Assembly: GCF_000344175.1 (NCBI RefSeq)
Contig: NZ_ALWW01000006.1
Coordinates: 36-56,383 of the forward strand
DNA length: 56,348 bases
Origin: Listeria fleischmannii subsp. fleischmannii LU2006-1
GTDB lineage: Bacteria > Bacillota > Bacilli > Lactobacillales > Listeriaceae
Reading direction: 5' to 3'
In this document: positions 25,787 through 34,544 of the stretch, in pieces
Position numbering within the stretch: the first letter of the stretch is position 1
Layout: each line of letters starts with the position of its first letter
Notes under the pieces: generated by a model
What the model saw: only the letters and a program-made list of their open reading frames with translations
Told to the model about the DNA's origin: nothing
The model's database searches: none
Program-made: the position numbers and the translations under genes

Positions 25787-26314
25787 ATGAGAAGAAAAAA
25801 TTTAAGCTTTACTAAGTTATTGTTTGTTCTAGCTCTAGTATCTGCCGTCTTTGCACCGACAATCTCTGCCTTCGCTGAAGAACCTAGCGAAAAAACAAAT
25901 GACATCGAGATAATTGCCAGTTTTGATTATGGTGTACTAGATGATTCACTTGTTCAAGATGGATTCACAACTTCTCAAAGGCCTTTGTTAAGAAGCAATC
26001 AAACTGTAGGTGGTGGTGGCTCAACTTATACACTCTCAACTAGAAAAACTATTTCTTTGAAAGCTACAAATTCTGCCTATCAAATTTTAATGTCTGCAGG
26101 CTTAGACAAAGTAACAAAAGGAAATACAGTGGCAAGTGCCATTGCAGGTCTTTTCTTAGACAGTTTAAAAAATTATAAGTACATGAGACAAAGTATCTAT
26201 AAAAAGACTGATAAGAATTATATTTATTATAAAGTGATAGATGAATTTTCGAATAGCAAGACTAATTTCAGCAAAGGACCTGTGAAAACTTATTACTCAA
26301 AAGTTAAAAGATAA
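25787..26314 (+). CDS. Small secreted protein of unknown function
   Basis: 175 residues with a clear signal peptide (basic MRRKNLSF, hydrophobic LLFVLALVSAVFAPTISA, cleavage likely after AFA near 30). The mature part is about 145 residues. It begins acidic, contains a glycine run VGGGGS near 77-82, and ends lysine- and tyrosine-rich (NYKYMRQSIYKKTDKNYIYYK). There is no cysteine and no cell-wall anchor, so it should be released. I do not recognise a family. It is divergent from an Rgg-like regulator and closed by its own terminator, a pattern seen for regulated secreted effectors or bacteriocin-like proteins, but no function can be assigned. Confidence 0.75.
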   Translation: MRRKNLSFTKLLFVLALVSAVFAPTISAFAEEPSEKTNDIEIIASFDYGVLDDSLVQDGFTTSQRPLLRSNQTVGGGGSTYTLSTRKTISLKATNSAYQILMSAGLDKVTKGNTVASAIAGLFLDSLKNYKYMRQSIYKKTDKNYIYYKVIDEFSNSKTNFSKGPVKTYYSKVKR

Positions 26315-26324
26315 TTTTATGAAT

Positions 26325-26368
26325 AAAGATACCCAAATTCCCTTTTATTTGAATTTGGGTATCTTTAC
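26325..26368 (+). terminator. Terminator after the secreted-protein gene
   Basis: AAAGATACCCAAATTC pairs with GAATTTGGGTATCTTT, a 16-base perfect stem with a short A/T loop. It lies between the secreted protein and the convergent DUF2316 gene and can serve both. Confidence 0.85.
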
Positions 26369-26383
26369 ATTGTACAATAAGCC

Positions 26384-26695
26384 TCAAAACTTTCCTTTAC
26401 TCAATTGTTTTTTGTCAATTTTTTTGGAATTTAAAAACCAATGTTTGTGATAGTCTCCTGATAGAGCTGAAAATGGGATGGGGACATCGCCTTGTTCTTT
26501 GATTTTTTCGTCTAGATACTCTTTTAAAATCCACGGATCCTCAAGCGAATGCTGACTAAGTGATAAAATTCGGTTTATTTTTTCAATGTTTGTCTTTAAA
26601 TCCTGTGCAATTTGTTCTTTTGTAAGACCTGATTTTACCAAATTGGCATTTAGCTCCTGTATTGTTGCGGTAATTTGTTCGTTTGTTAGTGACAT
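26384..26695 (-). CDS. DUF2316 family protein
   Basis: 103-residue helical protein matching DUF2316 (LTNEQITATIQELNANLVKSGLT at the start, KINRILSL and DPWILKEYLDEKI in the middle). The second helix pair looks like a helix-turn-helix, so DNA binding is possible, but the family has no established function. It is divergent from a MarR regulator, and a perfect 14-base palindrome lies between them, so it is probably under MarR control. Confidence 0.8.
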   Translation of the reverse strand: MSLTNEQITATIQELNANLVKSGLTKEQIAQDLKTNIEKINRILSLSQHSLEDPWILKEYLDEKIKEQGDVPIPFSALSGDYHKHWFLNSKKIDKKQLSKGKF

Positions 26696-26727
26696 TTGAA
26701 CACCTTCATTTACTTTTATTTTAAATA

Positions 26728-26741
26728 GTTGTAATTACAAC
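26728..26741. promoter_or_regulatory. Palindromic MarR-type operator
   Basis: GTTGTAATTACAAC is a perfect 14-base palindrome 33 bases upstream of the DUF2316 start, in the divergent region with the marR-like gene. Size and A/T-rich symmetry are typical of MarR sites. Confidence 0.65.
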
Positions 26742-26844
26742 AATAGGATACTTTACATCTAAAAACTTGTCAATTAAAATGTTGTGAATTAAACTATTTA
26801 ATGAAGAACAATTGAGCTACTATAGCTTGAAAGAGGGATATCAT

Positions 26845-27288
26845 ATGAATTTTAATGAAGATGGTTTATCTGAACAAATCCACCAATTAAATATGCTCCA
26901 GCAGCAATATGTTTTGCGGAAACTAAGAGGACTTTCGCTTAATTCAAAGCAAGCACGCAGTTTAAATTATATTTTTGCGCATCCGGGTACAATCCAAAAA
27001 GGGCTTTCGACTTTTTTAGGGACGCAAGACGCTACGGTCACCAATATTTTAAAAAGTTTAGAAACAAAAGGGCTTATCCGTCGTGAAATCCCTGCTGACA
27101 ACGAACGTCAAAAACGTCTTTTTCTGACAGACAAAGGGGAAGATAGTGCCCGCAAAATCCAGTTTTTCTTTAGCGAATTGAACAAAGCTATCACAGAAAA
27201 TTTAACTGCGGATGAACAAAATGAAATGAGCGTTTTACTCGAAAAAATGGGGCAAAGTTTGACAAAAGAGGCTAGGAGCGAGTCCTAA
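26845..27288 (+). CDS. MarR-family transcriptional regulator
   Basis: 147 residues with the winged helix of MarR: SLNSKQARSLNYIFAHPG, the recognition helix TQDATVTNILKSLETKGLIRREIP and the wing DNERQKRLFLTDKGE. The ATG at 26845 follows AGAGG. An upstream in-frame ATG at 26812 would add 11 residues without a ribosome-binding site. It probably represses itself and the divergent DUF2316 gene. Its stop lies three bases from that of the convergent PTS IIA gene. Confidence 0.88.
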   Translation: MNFNEDGLSEQIHQLNMLQQQYVLRKLRGLSLNSKQARSLNYIFAHPGTIQKGLSTFLGTQDATVTNILKSLETKGLIRREIPADNERQKRLFLTDKGEDSARKIQFFFSELNKAITENLTADEQNEMSVLLEKMGQSLTKEARSES

Positions 27289-27296
27289 CCTCTAAA
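27268..27296. terminator. Hairpin overlapping two convergent stop codons
   Basis: GAGGCTAGGA and TCCTAACCTC pair with one C-A mismatch around GCGAG. On the minus strand TTTT follows, making it a likely terminator for the mannose-family PTS operon that lies inside the marR-like 3' end. Confidence 0.5.
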
Positions 27297-27708
27297 AATC
27301 GTCTTCAATTTGTTGGGTTGGCATGGTATATCTGTAAATACCCTGCACCGCGGCTATTGCGGACTGATCTGCGAGCTTATCTATCTTTTGGCTATCGCGC
27401 TGGATAAACGCTTCCAGAAGCAGGGGGATGTTTACTCCCGCAACAAGTTCCGACTGCTTATAATTTTCCAGAAGGACAACGAGTACGTTAAAAGGGGTTC
27501 CTCCTTTTAAATCCGTAAGAAACAAAATTCCTTTTTCTAGGTTTAAAGTCTGGACTTCCTTCACTATTTTATGTTGCAAACTTTCGACCGTCATTCCCTC
27601 TTCAAACGAAACAAAACTGGTATTTTTTTGCACCCCACAAATCATTTCTGCCGAGCGAATTAATTCCTTCGCCGCATGTCCATGCGTACAAACTAAAATT
27701 GCTGTCAT
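27292..27708 (-). CDS. PTS mannose-family IIA component
   Basis: 138-residue IIA domain. The phosphorylated histidine is H9 in ILVCTHGHAAKEL, and the conserved FLTDLKGGTPFNV stretch follows near 62-75. Last gene of an eight-gene operon. IIA takes phosphate from HPr and passes it to the IIB encoded upstream. IIA and IIB are separate proteins here, unlike the fused ManX type. Confidence 0.9.
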   Translation of the reverse strand: MTAILVCTHGHAAKELIRSAEMICGVQKNTSFVSFEEGMTVESLQHKIVKEVQTLNLEKGILFLTDLKGGTPFNVLVVLLENYKQSELVAGVNIPLLLEAFIQRDSQKIDKLADQSAIAAVQGIYRYTMPTQQIEDDF

Positions 27709-27724
27709 TTTAAAAACCGCCTTT

Positions 27725-28720
27725 TTAATAGTCTAATTGACGATAGTAGCGTCTAATTTCCATCGGATGGCGATTTATCTGTTCCACGTGGACATCAATT
27801 CGGTTATTAACCGCATGCAAGATAAACGGTGAAAGTGTTCCTCTAAATTTTTCCGAAATACCTGGCACGTCATAATCTTTAGCATCTATAATCGTATAGT
27901 TTCCACAAATTTGAGGGATAAAACGAGCGACTCGTTCGCTAAGCGCGCGCTGTGTATCTTCTGTTACATAAATCGTAACAGGTGTATCACGCTCAACAAT
28001 TTCAAACATTCCGTGGAAAAATTCATGCGCCTCAATGGATTTTGTTTTAATCCAGTGCTGCTCTTCCCAGTAACACATGGCGTAGGAATACGTTGCGCCC
28101 CACTGATTTCCGGCACCTACAAAATAATGAATAGCATCTTCATGGTGCTTCTTCGCAAATTCCTTTCCAAATTCATCCGCCGCTTTTTCAACTTCTACAA
28201 TTCCTTTAGCAAAATGTTGATCCATCTCACTATAAAATTCGTCGTATTCTGCAAACTCGCCCGCCAAATACATAAAGCGGTCCCCCACCATGAAAAATTT
28301 AAGCTGTTCATTAAGCGGATAAGAAATCAAGTAGTCTACAAGGGAGGCTAGTTCAGTGTCCGCCTTATCAATAAAGCCAAGCACTTTAGCGCCAATTTCC
28401 TTACATTTTTTGACAGCTTGAACAACCTCTTCCGTGCTCCCTGTTACAGATGAAATAACGACAAAGGTATCTTTTGTCACGCGCTTATTTCCTGTCGTTA
28501 AAAAAACCGCCGCATTTTCATAAAACGTCTCAAGTTCGGTCCGCTCTTTCATATGCACAACCGCTTGCATAGCAGAAGCGTAAGTACCTCCAATACCTAA
28601 CCAGCATACGTTACTAAAGCCTCGGCTAAAGACATCATCAATAACCTCATTAATTTGCGGACGTAATTTTAACGCCCCTTCCATATTTTTTAATACTTTT
28701 CCTTCGTCAAATTTCAGCAT
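27725..28720 (-). CDS. SIS-domain sugar-phosphate deglycase/isomerase, FrlB/GfrF-like
   Basis: 331 residues with two SIS folds: the phosphosugar-binding GIGGTYASA near 42 and SSVTGSTEEVVQ near 88, and catalytic-region sequence KSIEAHEFFHGMFE near 228. The C-terminal HPMEIRRYYRQLDY is typical of FrlB-type deglycases that split 6-phosphorylated Amadori products into an amino acid and glucose 6-phosphate. With a mannose-family PTS and a second SIS protein beside it, a role on a phosphorylated glycated amino acid or aminosugar is likely. The exact substrate is unknown. Confidence 0.8.
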   Translation of the reverse strand: MLKFDEGKVLKNMEGALKLRPQINEVIDDVFSRGFSNVCWLGIGGTYASAMQAVVHMKERTELETFYENAAVFLTTGNKRVTKDTFVVISSVTGSTEEVVQAVKKCKEIGAKVLGFIDKADTELASLVDYLISYPLNEQLKFFMVGDRFMYLAGEFAEYDEFYSEMDQHFAKGIVEVEKAADEFGKEFAKKHHEDAIHYFVGAGNQWGATYSYAMCYWEEQHWIKTKSIEAHEFFHGMFEIVERDTPVTIYVTEDTQRALSERVARFIPQICGNYTIIDAKDYDVPGISEKFRGTLSPFILHAVNNRIDVHVEQINRHPMEIRRYYRQLDY

Positions 28721-28741
28721 GACTACTCCTGCCTTCCTAAT

Positions 28742-29806
28742 TTAAATTTTCGACGCCGTGATTTTATCGAATTCTGGAAACGCCGATTTTTCTAAATCAA
28801 TACCTTTTTCCTGCGAAATCCTAAACGCTAATAAATGTATTGGGATTGTCATATATAGCGACGCCAATAATTCATCCGTTTGAATATGAAGTGCTAAATC
28901 ATTTGGACTTGCTTTACCTTGATCAGCGTATATCGTTTGAACATGCGGCACATGCCCGCGTAGAAACTCTTTTAATTTATCCGCCCGATTCATAAGTTGA
29001 CCTTCTGGTTCTAAGAAAATAATATTATCCGAAGTATCTAAGCCAATATACGGACCGTGCATATATTCTTCTAGTTCCTTACCAAAAGCTGTTATACGAA
29101 TGGTTTCTGTCACTTTTGTTTCTCCCTCACGTGCGACCCCGTAGGTGCTTCCGTAACCGATAAAGAAAATCCGCGTTGCACTCATCCATTCTTTTGTATG
29201 TGCCGCCACCCATTTTGTGGACTTTTCAATAATGTTGGGTAGTTCAGTTGCAATTTTTTTCATTTCACTTACATCAAATTCATATTGTTCAGGTGTTATT
29301 TTCCCTTCAGCTAAGGCAAGTTCAAGGGCTAATAGATTTAAAATGAGAATGGTTGCACTATAACCGGCTGTTACATAAGGCATTTCTTCTACTTCCATGC
29401 CCATTCCAATAACAAGTTTCGCTTCTTTTGCAATGGGACTCGCTAAATCGCTCGTGATGGTAAAAATTGTGCCACCTTGTTTTTCAATTTCTTTTACAAG
29501 ATGAATCGTCGAATAACTATGGCCGCCCTGCGAAATCGCAATATATAACGTATTTTTATCCAAATGAAGCATATAATTTCCAGAAAGGGACGGTTCTTCG
29601 ATATAAACGGGAATGCCTAGTTTGGCGCTCATATAAAGCTGGGCGCTAAAAGCCGCGTTTGAACTCGATCCTGTCGCAAAAATAACGACTGCGCGATATT
29701 CGCTGTGTGCCCATTTGATCATCGGTTCTAAAATTTGTTTGCGATTTTCCAAAAGATTTTTATATATACTCGGTTCTTTATGAATGTAATCTTCCATATT
29801 TTTCAT
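28742..29806 (-). CDS. SIS-domain protein, GfrE/GlmS-isomerase-like
   Basis: 354 residues with two SIS domains. Phosphosugar loop FATGSSSNAAFSAQLY near 44, SQGGHSYSTIHLVKE near 92, and a second-domain motif FFIGYGSTYGVAREGETKVTE near 216-236 with KELEEYMHGPYIG. Family members act on fructosamine or glucosamine phosphates. It differs from the neighbouring SIS protein, as in Salmonella-type glucoselysine/fructoselysine operons where two deglycases share one PTS. 13 bases after IID. Confidence 0.8.
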   Translation of the reverse strand: MKNMEDYIHKEPSIYKNLLENRKQILEPMIKWAHSEYRAVVIFATGSSSNAAFSAQLYMSAKLGIPVYIEEPSLSGNYMLHLDKNTLYIAISQGGHSYSTIHLVKEIEKQGGTIFTITSDLASPIAKEAKLVIGMGMEVEEMPYVTAGYSATILILNLLALELALAEGKITPEQYEFDVSEMKKIATELPNIIEKSTKWVAAHTKEWMSATRIFFIGYGSTYGVAREGETKVTETIRITAFGKELEEYMHGPYIGLDTSDNIIFLEPEGQLMNRADKLKEFLRGHVPHVQTIYADQGKASPNDLALHIQTDELLASLYMTIPIHLLAFRISQEKGIDLEKSAFPEFDKITASKI

Positions 29807-29819
29807 GTTTTCACCTGCT

Positions 29820-30641
29820 TTATTTTAATAATCCTGTAAAGGCGCCTAAAATACCGATTCCGGCAATTAAAAGGAGTATCCAATGTGCTTTAAGTCCTTT
29901 TTTATCTAACCAAAAGATAAAGAATGTAAAACCTAAAGCTAAAATTCCAGGGACAATACCATCAAAAATGCTTTGAATGCTAACGGCTTCTTTTCCAGAA
30001 CCAAATTTAAATGGCATATTGATATTCACCATGGTGGCTACCATTGCCCCTACAACGCCTAAACCTATAATTGAAGCGCCGTATGATAATTTATCCATTA
30101 GACCCGTTTTTTGGATTTTCTCAATAAAATTCGCACCGATATTATAGCCTATAAACAAACCGTAATAACGCGTCAGAATAGCGGGAATATTGAAAATAAG
30201 GAGGAATAAAATGGGGCCTAAAATATTTCCTTGCATCGCAAGCGATGTTCCAATACCGGTTGCGATAACGCGCAATGTCCCCCAGAAAAACGAATCGCCG
30301 ATACCGCTTAACGGGCCCATTAAAACCACTTTAATATTATTAATCGAATCCGTATCAAAATTTTCCTCCTTAGCCGCTTGTTCCTCCATCGCAATGGAAA
30401 TACCAAGTGGAAACGTGGAAAGCCACGGCGTTACGTTATAAAACTCTAAATGTCTTTGGTAAGAAGCTATTTTCTTTTCCTTATCTTTTTTAAAAATCTT
30501 ATTTAATGCGGGTAGCATCGAAAAGCCGTAACCTAGATTCGATTGACGCTCGTAGTTCCAAGACCATTCCATCGTAAATGAGCGCCAAAACACTTTCATC
30601 AAATCTTTTTTCGTTAGTACATCAGAATTCTTCATCTTCAT
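29820..30641 (-). CDS. PTS mannose-family IID component
   Basis: 273 residues from the ATG at 30641 (AAGGAGGG upstream). An upstream in-frame ATG at 30701 is unlikely because it lies inside the IIC gene without a ribosome-binding site. The N-terminal LTKKDLMKVFWRSFTMEWSW and the motif MGPLSGIGDSFFWGT near 128 are diagnostic for IID, with several membrane segments in the C-terminal half. It forms the permease with IIC. Confidence 0.92.
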   Translation of the reverse strand: MKMKNSDVLTKKDLMKVFWRSFTMEWSWNYERQSNLGYGFSMLPALNKIFKKDKEKKIASYQRHLEFYNVTPWLSTFPLGISIAMEEQAAKEENFDTDSINNIKVVLMGPLSGIGDSFFWGTLRVIATGIGTSLAMQGNILGPILFLLIFNIPAILTRYYGLFIGYNIGANFIEKIQKTGLMDKLSYGASIIGLGVVGAMVATMVNINMPFKFGSGKEAVSIQSIFDGIVPGILALGFTFFIFWLDKKGLKAHWILLLIAGIGILGAFTGLLK

Positions 30642-31440
30642 AATTAATCCCTCCTTCATCCGCAAGTGCCGGTTTTGTTCCATTATTTTTTGGCGGACCA
30701 TCCTGTTTTAGTGTGGCATAGCCTGTTAGAATTAAAGCAAGGCATGCACCAAAGATAGCTACTCCTGTTACAGGTACTTTTAAATACACGGCTAAGGCAA
30801 AACCAAAAACAAAGAATACTGCATTCTTTTTATTAATCATGAGTTTAAGTAATAACGCAAAACCATACGCTGGAAGTAAGCCTGTTGCAATGCCAAGGCC
30901 GCTGATAATAAATTGCGGGATGGCATCGAGGACGGTTTTAATAACTGGACTACCAACTAGGTACGAAACGGCTACAATAATGCCAATCGGTAAATTAATG
31001 GATAGAAAACCACCTAGAAGCTGCATGCGACTTATCCCGCTTGAATTTCCCTCCAAGGCGTACTTATCCGCTTTATGCACAAAATAAGGTAAAACGAAAA
31101 TAAAACACAGGTTTTTAACAACTAAGACAAGGGAGGCAATTGGAATTCCAAGCGCTAGCGCTACGGCTGTACTTTCTCCTGTAGCGATTGCAAAAGCAGT
31201 TCCTAAAATACTGCCTGAAATAATTTCTGGCGGTATAGAGGCGCCAATCGAAAACGATCCGACAAATGCTAATTCTAAAGTGGCTCCCATAATAATTCCC
31301 ATTTGAACATCGCCCATAATAAGACCCGCCAGTGTACAAGTTACAAGCGGTCTCGATAACATGGATGAGCCAAATAAGTACTCTCCATTTGCAAGCATGG
31401 CTACTAACGCTAGCAAAATCGCTGTCACAATATTTTCCAT
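30622..31440 (-). CDS. PTS mannose-family IIC component
   Basis: 272-residue membrane permease with about seven hydrophobic segments. The early stretch GEYLFGSSMLSRPLVTCTLAGLIMGD and the repeated MGIIMGATLELAFVGSFSIGA are typical of IIC-Man/Sor. The C-terminus is acidic and soluble. It overlaps the IID start region, and the IIB gene lies 23 bases upstream. Confidence 0.92.
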   Translation of the reverse strand: MENIVTAILLALVAMLANGEYLFGSSMLSRPLVTCTLAGLIMGDVQMGIIMGATLELAFVGSFSIGASIPPEIISGSILGTAFAIATGESTAVALALGIPIASLVLVVKNLCFIFVLPYFVHKADKYALEGNSSGISRMQLLGGFLSINLPIGIIVAVSYLVGSPVIKTVLDAIPQFIISGLGIATGLLPAYGFALLLKLMINKKNAVFFVFGFALAVYLKVPVTGVAIFGACLALILTGYATLKQDGPPKNNGTKPALADEGGINYEDEEF

Positions 31441-31463
31441 AATTCAGCCCTTCTTTCTAAGTT

Positions 31464-31931
31464 TTATGCCTCAAAAGGAACTTTCTTTTCATTTGGCACT
31501 TGTTGGATAAAAATGTCAATATTCCGTTTTTTCAAATCATTCAATTGATGCACTTCATTATCTGTGAGATTGACTGCTTTTGAAAAATTAGTTGTGCCTT
31601 CTCGCTGTTTTGTGCCGCCTAAATTTAACATTGGAATTTTGCCGTTTGTGCCGTCAATTAGTTTGTAAGCGTCGTCAACGGATTCCACTACAATAAGCAT
31701 TTGATACTTATCCGTAACGCCCGAATTAATCGCCTTAATACTCTCCTCGATACTTTTCATGACTAACTTCGCAGCTTCGGGTTTAGCCAGACGAATGGCA
31801 GATTTTCGAAAATCATCTGCTGCGACACTATCACTTGCGACCAATATTGTGTTTACATCTAATGCGTTGAACCAGGATACCGCTACTTGTCCATGAAGTA
31901 GGCGGTGATCCACTCTTAAAAATTGAATCAT
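31464..31931 (-). CDS. PTS mannose-family IIB component
   Basis: 155 residues. The phosphorylated histidine is H13 in RVDHRLLHGQVAVSWF, the family signature, with DDFRKSAIRLAKP and the later NLGGTKQREGTTNFSKAVNL stretch also conserved. First structural gene of the operon after the two GntR regulators. AGGAGG precedes the ATG. Confidence 0.93.
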   Translation of the reverse strand: MIQFLRVDHRLLHGQVAVSWFNALDVNTILVASDSVAADDFRKSAIRLAKPEAAKLVMKSIEESIKAINSGVTDKYQMLIVVESVDDAYKLIDGTNGKIPMLNLGGTKQREGTTNFSKAVNLTDNEVHQLNDLKKRNIDIFIQQVPNEKKVPFEA

Positions 31932-31944
31932 TTTTAATTCCTCC

Positions 31945-32652
31945 TTAGTTAAAGTCGACTACATATTTGGTTGACTTGGCATCTTCATAACGATTTTGAA
32001 TAGCAATAGGTGTCTTTCTTTCTGCAAAAAAAACACTGCTCAATTTAAAAACTGGGGCGCCTTCCTGCATGTGCATATGTTTTATTTGCTCATTACCTGC
32101 TAAAATCAGTTGAAGTTCCTGCTGAAGCTCAAACAATTTATATTTACCTGAATTGACAAGTTCAATCGTATTGATAATTTGGACATCTTTAACTTGTAAA
32201 TCAGGATATAAACGCAGTGGTAAAATCAGTACGTCAAGCGTCATCGAAAGCTTGCTTTTTTGAACAAATTTAATGTAATAAATCAGTTCATTTTCTTTTA
32301 TTTGGAGCATGCTGGCATAGAATTTTCCCGCTTTACGAATATAAAAATCTTTTATTTCTTTTTTTAAATCTTCGGTGGTACTATTTTTCATGACACCTGT
32401 CATTTCTAAAATGTTTTGCGCCGTTAATTTAGGTTGCACATAAAGGCCCACGCCATTCTTACGTAAGATAAGTCCTTCTGAAACGAGCAAATCCACTGCT
32501 CTGCGTATTGTTGTGCGGCTGCTTGAAAAGATTTCTTGTAATTCTTTTTCATTTGGCATGAGCATTCCGGCTTTATATTCCTCGCGCTCTATTTTATCTT
32601 TTATTTCATTTGCGATTTTTTCAAATAGTGGCTGTTTAGCACTCATCTTCAC
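31945..32652 (-). CDS. GntR/HutC-family regulator (second of a pair)
   Basis: 235 residues: N-terminal winged helix (LFEKIANEIKDKIEREEYKAG, MPNEKELQEIFSSSRTTIRRAVDLLVSEGLI) and a C-terminal UTRA-type effector domain (about 85-230). It overlaps the upstream GntR gene by four bases and precedes the PTS genes by 13. Two different GntR proteins heading one PTS operon suggests a heteromeric or two-input control, probably by the phosphorylated substrate. Confidence 0.88.
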   Translation of the reverse strand: MKMSAKQPLFEKIANEIKDKIEREEYKAGMLMPNEKELQEIFSSSRTTIRRAVDLLVSEGLILRKNGVGLYVQPKLTAQNILEMTGVMKNSTTEDLKKEIKDFYIRKAGKFYASMLQIKENELIYYIKFVQKSKLSMTLDVLILPLRLYPDLQVKDVQIINTIELVNSGKYKLFELQQELQLILAGNEQIKHMHMQEGAPVFKLSSVFFAERKTPIAIQNRYEDAKSTKYVVDFN

Positions 32653-33380
32653 TCATCCTCCAAGTAATCAAATATGTGTTGCGCATTAATTTTATATTTA
32701 ATTTGATCACCAATAAGGTACTGTTTGCTGTATTCAATTGGCTCATCGTGTTCTTCAAACGCTTTGCTGACAACTTCAAAAAGCGCCGTATCAAGCGGTA
32801 CTTTTAAGTAACTAGCGAGCACTTCACAAGCCGGCTTAAAGCGGAGCTCCTCGCGGCCGTATGTTGGCTTCGTATTGTAACGCTCTTCTAGAATCTGATA
32901 AAGCGACTCATTGTTAAAATCGATAGTTTCAATTCCTTTAAATCGCCGAATGTTGAGATACGATATTTCAAATGAAAACGGCCTTCCGGAAACTTCTCTA
33001 AGGCGAATTAATTTGAAAAGCGGTTGTGTCGCATCTAGCTTTAAAAACGAACTGGCTTCCACATCCCCGTTTACGACTTCATTTGAAACAACCGAAATGG
33101 TTTGTTTACCGGGGAGTTGACTGCTCATCGAATTCATTTTCAAAATATTAATGGTTTGTTTTGCATTAATTTGCATGCCTTTGCGATTTCTTTTTTGCAC
33201 AACGGCTTCCTTTTCAAGTACATCAAGCGAACGCCTTAGTGTGGTTCGGCTAATTCCAAGAGCTGATTCAAGCGCGCGTTCGGACGGGATATCTGTTTCT
33301 CCCTCGGCTATCTTCTCCTGGACGAGAAAGCGCAATTGCTCTTCACTTTGACTTGATGGGGATACATCTTTAAACTCCAA
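32649..33380 (-). CDS. GntR/HutC-family regulator (first of a pair)
   Basis: 243 residues with winged helix (EEQLRFLVQEKIAEGETDIPSE, ALGISRTTLRRSLDVLEKEAVV) and UTRA domain (RLREVSGRPFSFEISYLNIRRF, LYQILEERYN, EYSKQYLIGDQIKY). It has only modest likeness to the next gene, so the pair is not a recent duplication. First gene of the operon. The start follows AAAGGAGGTGCC, about 60 bases from a strong promoter with a cre site. Confidence 0.88.
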   Translation of the reverse strand: MEFKDVSPSSQSEEQLRFLVQEKIAEGETDIPSERALESALGISRTTLRRSLDVLEKEAVVQKRNRKGMQINAKQTINILKMNSMSSQLPGKQTISVVSNEVVNGDVEASSFLKLDATQPLFKLIRLREVSGRPFSFEISYLNIRRFKGIETIDFNNESLYQILEERYNTKPTYGREELRFKPACEVLASYLKVPLDTALFEVVSKAFEEHDEPIEYSKQYLIGDQIKYKINAQHIFDYLEDE

Positions 33381-33440
33381 ACCGGCACCTCCTTTATTTT
33401 CACAAAAGATACAGCTTAATCTATTTTTAATACCAACTTA

Positions 33441-33469
33441 ATTGTAATCGCTTGCATTTTATTTGTCAA
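33441..33469 (-). promoter_or_regulatory. Promoter and CcpA cre site of the mannose-family PTS operon
   Basis: On the minus strand TTGACA (33464-33469), a 17-base spacer and TACAAT (33441-33446) form a near-consensus sigma-A promoter. Inside the spacer and -10, ATGCAAGCGATTACAA (33442-33457) matches the cre consensus WTGNAANCGNWNNCAW at every position. Glucose repression by CcpA is therefore expected. Confidence 0.85.
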
Positions 33470-33509
33470 TAGCTTTCCAAAATAAAAAAACACCCTCCCA
33501 GATGTCTTT

Positions 33510-34496
33510 TTAATTGGTTTCTTTACGCCTCTCAAGTGGCAATGTCTTGTATTTATCTTTATAAAGCGAATAAAAATAGGTTTTATTTTGGAAGCCAACT
33601 TGTTCAATAATATCGTTAATCGGGATATTGGTTGTTTCGATTAATAAATTGGCGGCAAGTATTTTTTGTTTATTCACTAGTTCGGTGAAAGTGGAACCTG
33701 TTTTCTTTTTTATCACATTGCTTAAATAATTTTTATTATAGCCTAATGAATCGGCTGCTTTTGTTAGCGTCATATCACGATATTCTTTTTCAATCAGCTG
33801 GAGAGTGTTTAACGCTACATTATCCGTTTCCCTATAGAGACTACGAACTTCATCTGACAAGTATGTGTCGCATTTTCGGACAAGTTCTGTAAATAAAATC
33901 GGCAAGTATAGGGTGATAATTTTTGTCGAAAATTCTTCATCTCGGAAATATTCCGTAATAATCTGGTCTAAAATTTGTTGAATGTGCGGGATATTGGCGC
34001 TTTTGAAGATAATATATTTTTTCATATGGTTGCCTGAAACGCTTGAGTTGAGCAAAAAATCATACACTAAACTGTTTTTCTTCTTTATCCCCGTTAGCCA
34101 CTCTAGGTTAATATTTTTATCACGAAAAAGGATGTTAATCAAAATATCCTCCTCGCCCATGGCTCCAATTGAGTGATGACAACCACTGTCTAGTAATAGG
34201 AGCTCTCCTTTGTTTAAAACTTCGAGATTTCCTTCAATCGTTTGATGACATTCACCGCGGAGCATATAATTGAGCTCCAAAAATTGATGGGAATGGTACG
34301 GATAATCAGCAAAACGATTATGCTTACTGACATAAATATCTTTATTTCTGAAAAAATATTCATTTAGCAAATTCATAGTGCCGTCTTTTTTTGAAAACGA
34401 TTTTTTTGGATAATCCATGATGAATCCGCCTGTTTCTTTTTGAATCTTTTCCCTACTATTCATGCGGAATATCCGCGCTTTAATCCCCTCATCCAC
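33510..34496 (-). CDS. AraC-family regulator of the rhamnose operon
   Basis: AraC/XylS-type activator: an N-terminal cupin sensor (HNRFADYPYHSHQFLELNYMLRG, LLLLDSGCHHSIG) and a C-terminal double helix-turn-helix (MTLTKAADSLGYNKNYLSNVIKKKTG; PINDIIEQVGFQNKTYFYSLYKDKY). It is divergent from rhaT and so probably responds to rhamnose. I chose the GTG at 34496, 8 bases after AGGTGG, giving 328 residues. ATG codons at 34538, 34463 and 34418 are in frame, and 34418 has a weak GGCGGA. The true start is not settled. Confidence 0.82.
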   Translation of the reverse strand: MDEGIKARIFRMNSREKIQKETGGFIMDYPKKSFSKKDGTMNLLNEYFFRNKDIYVSKHNRFADYPYHSHQFLELNYMLRGECHQTIEGNLEVLNKGELLLLDSGCHHSIGAMGEEDILINILFRDKNINLEWLTGIKKKNSLVYDFLLNSSVSGNHMKKYIIFKSANIPHIQQILDQIITEYFRDEEFSTKIITLYLPILFTELVRKCDTYLSDEVRSLYRETDNVALNTLQLIEKEYRDMTLTKAADSLGYNKNYLSNVIKKKTGSTFTELVNKQKILAANLLIETTNIPINDIIEQVGFQNKTYFYSLYKDKYKTLPLERRKETN

Positions 34497-34544
34497 TCTG
34501 TTCACCACCTGTATATTTGATACTATTATTATAAACATACGTTA

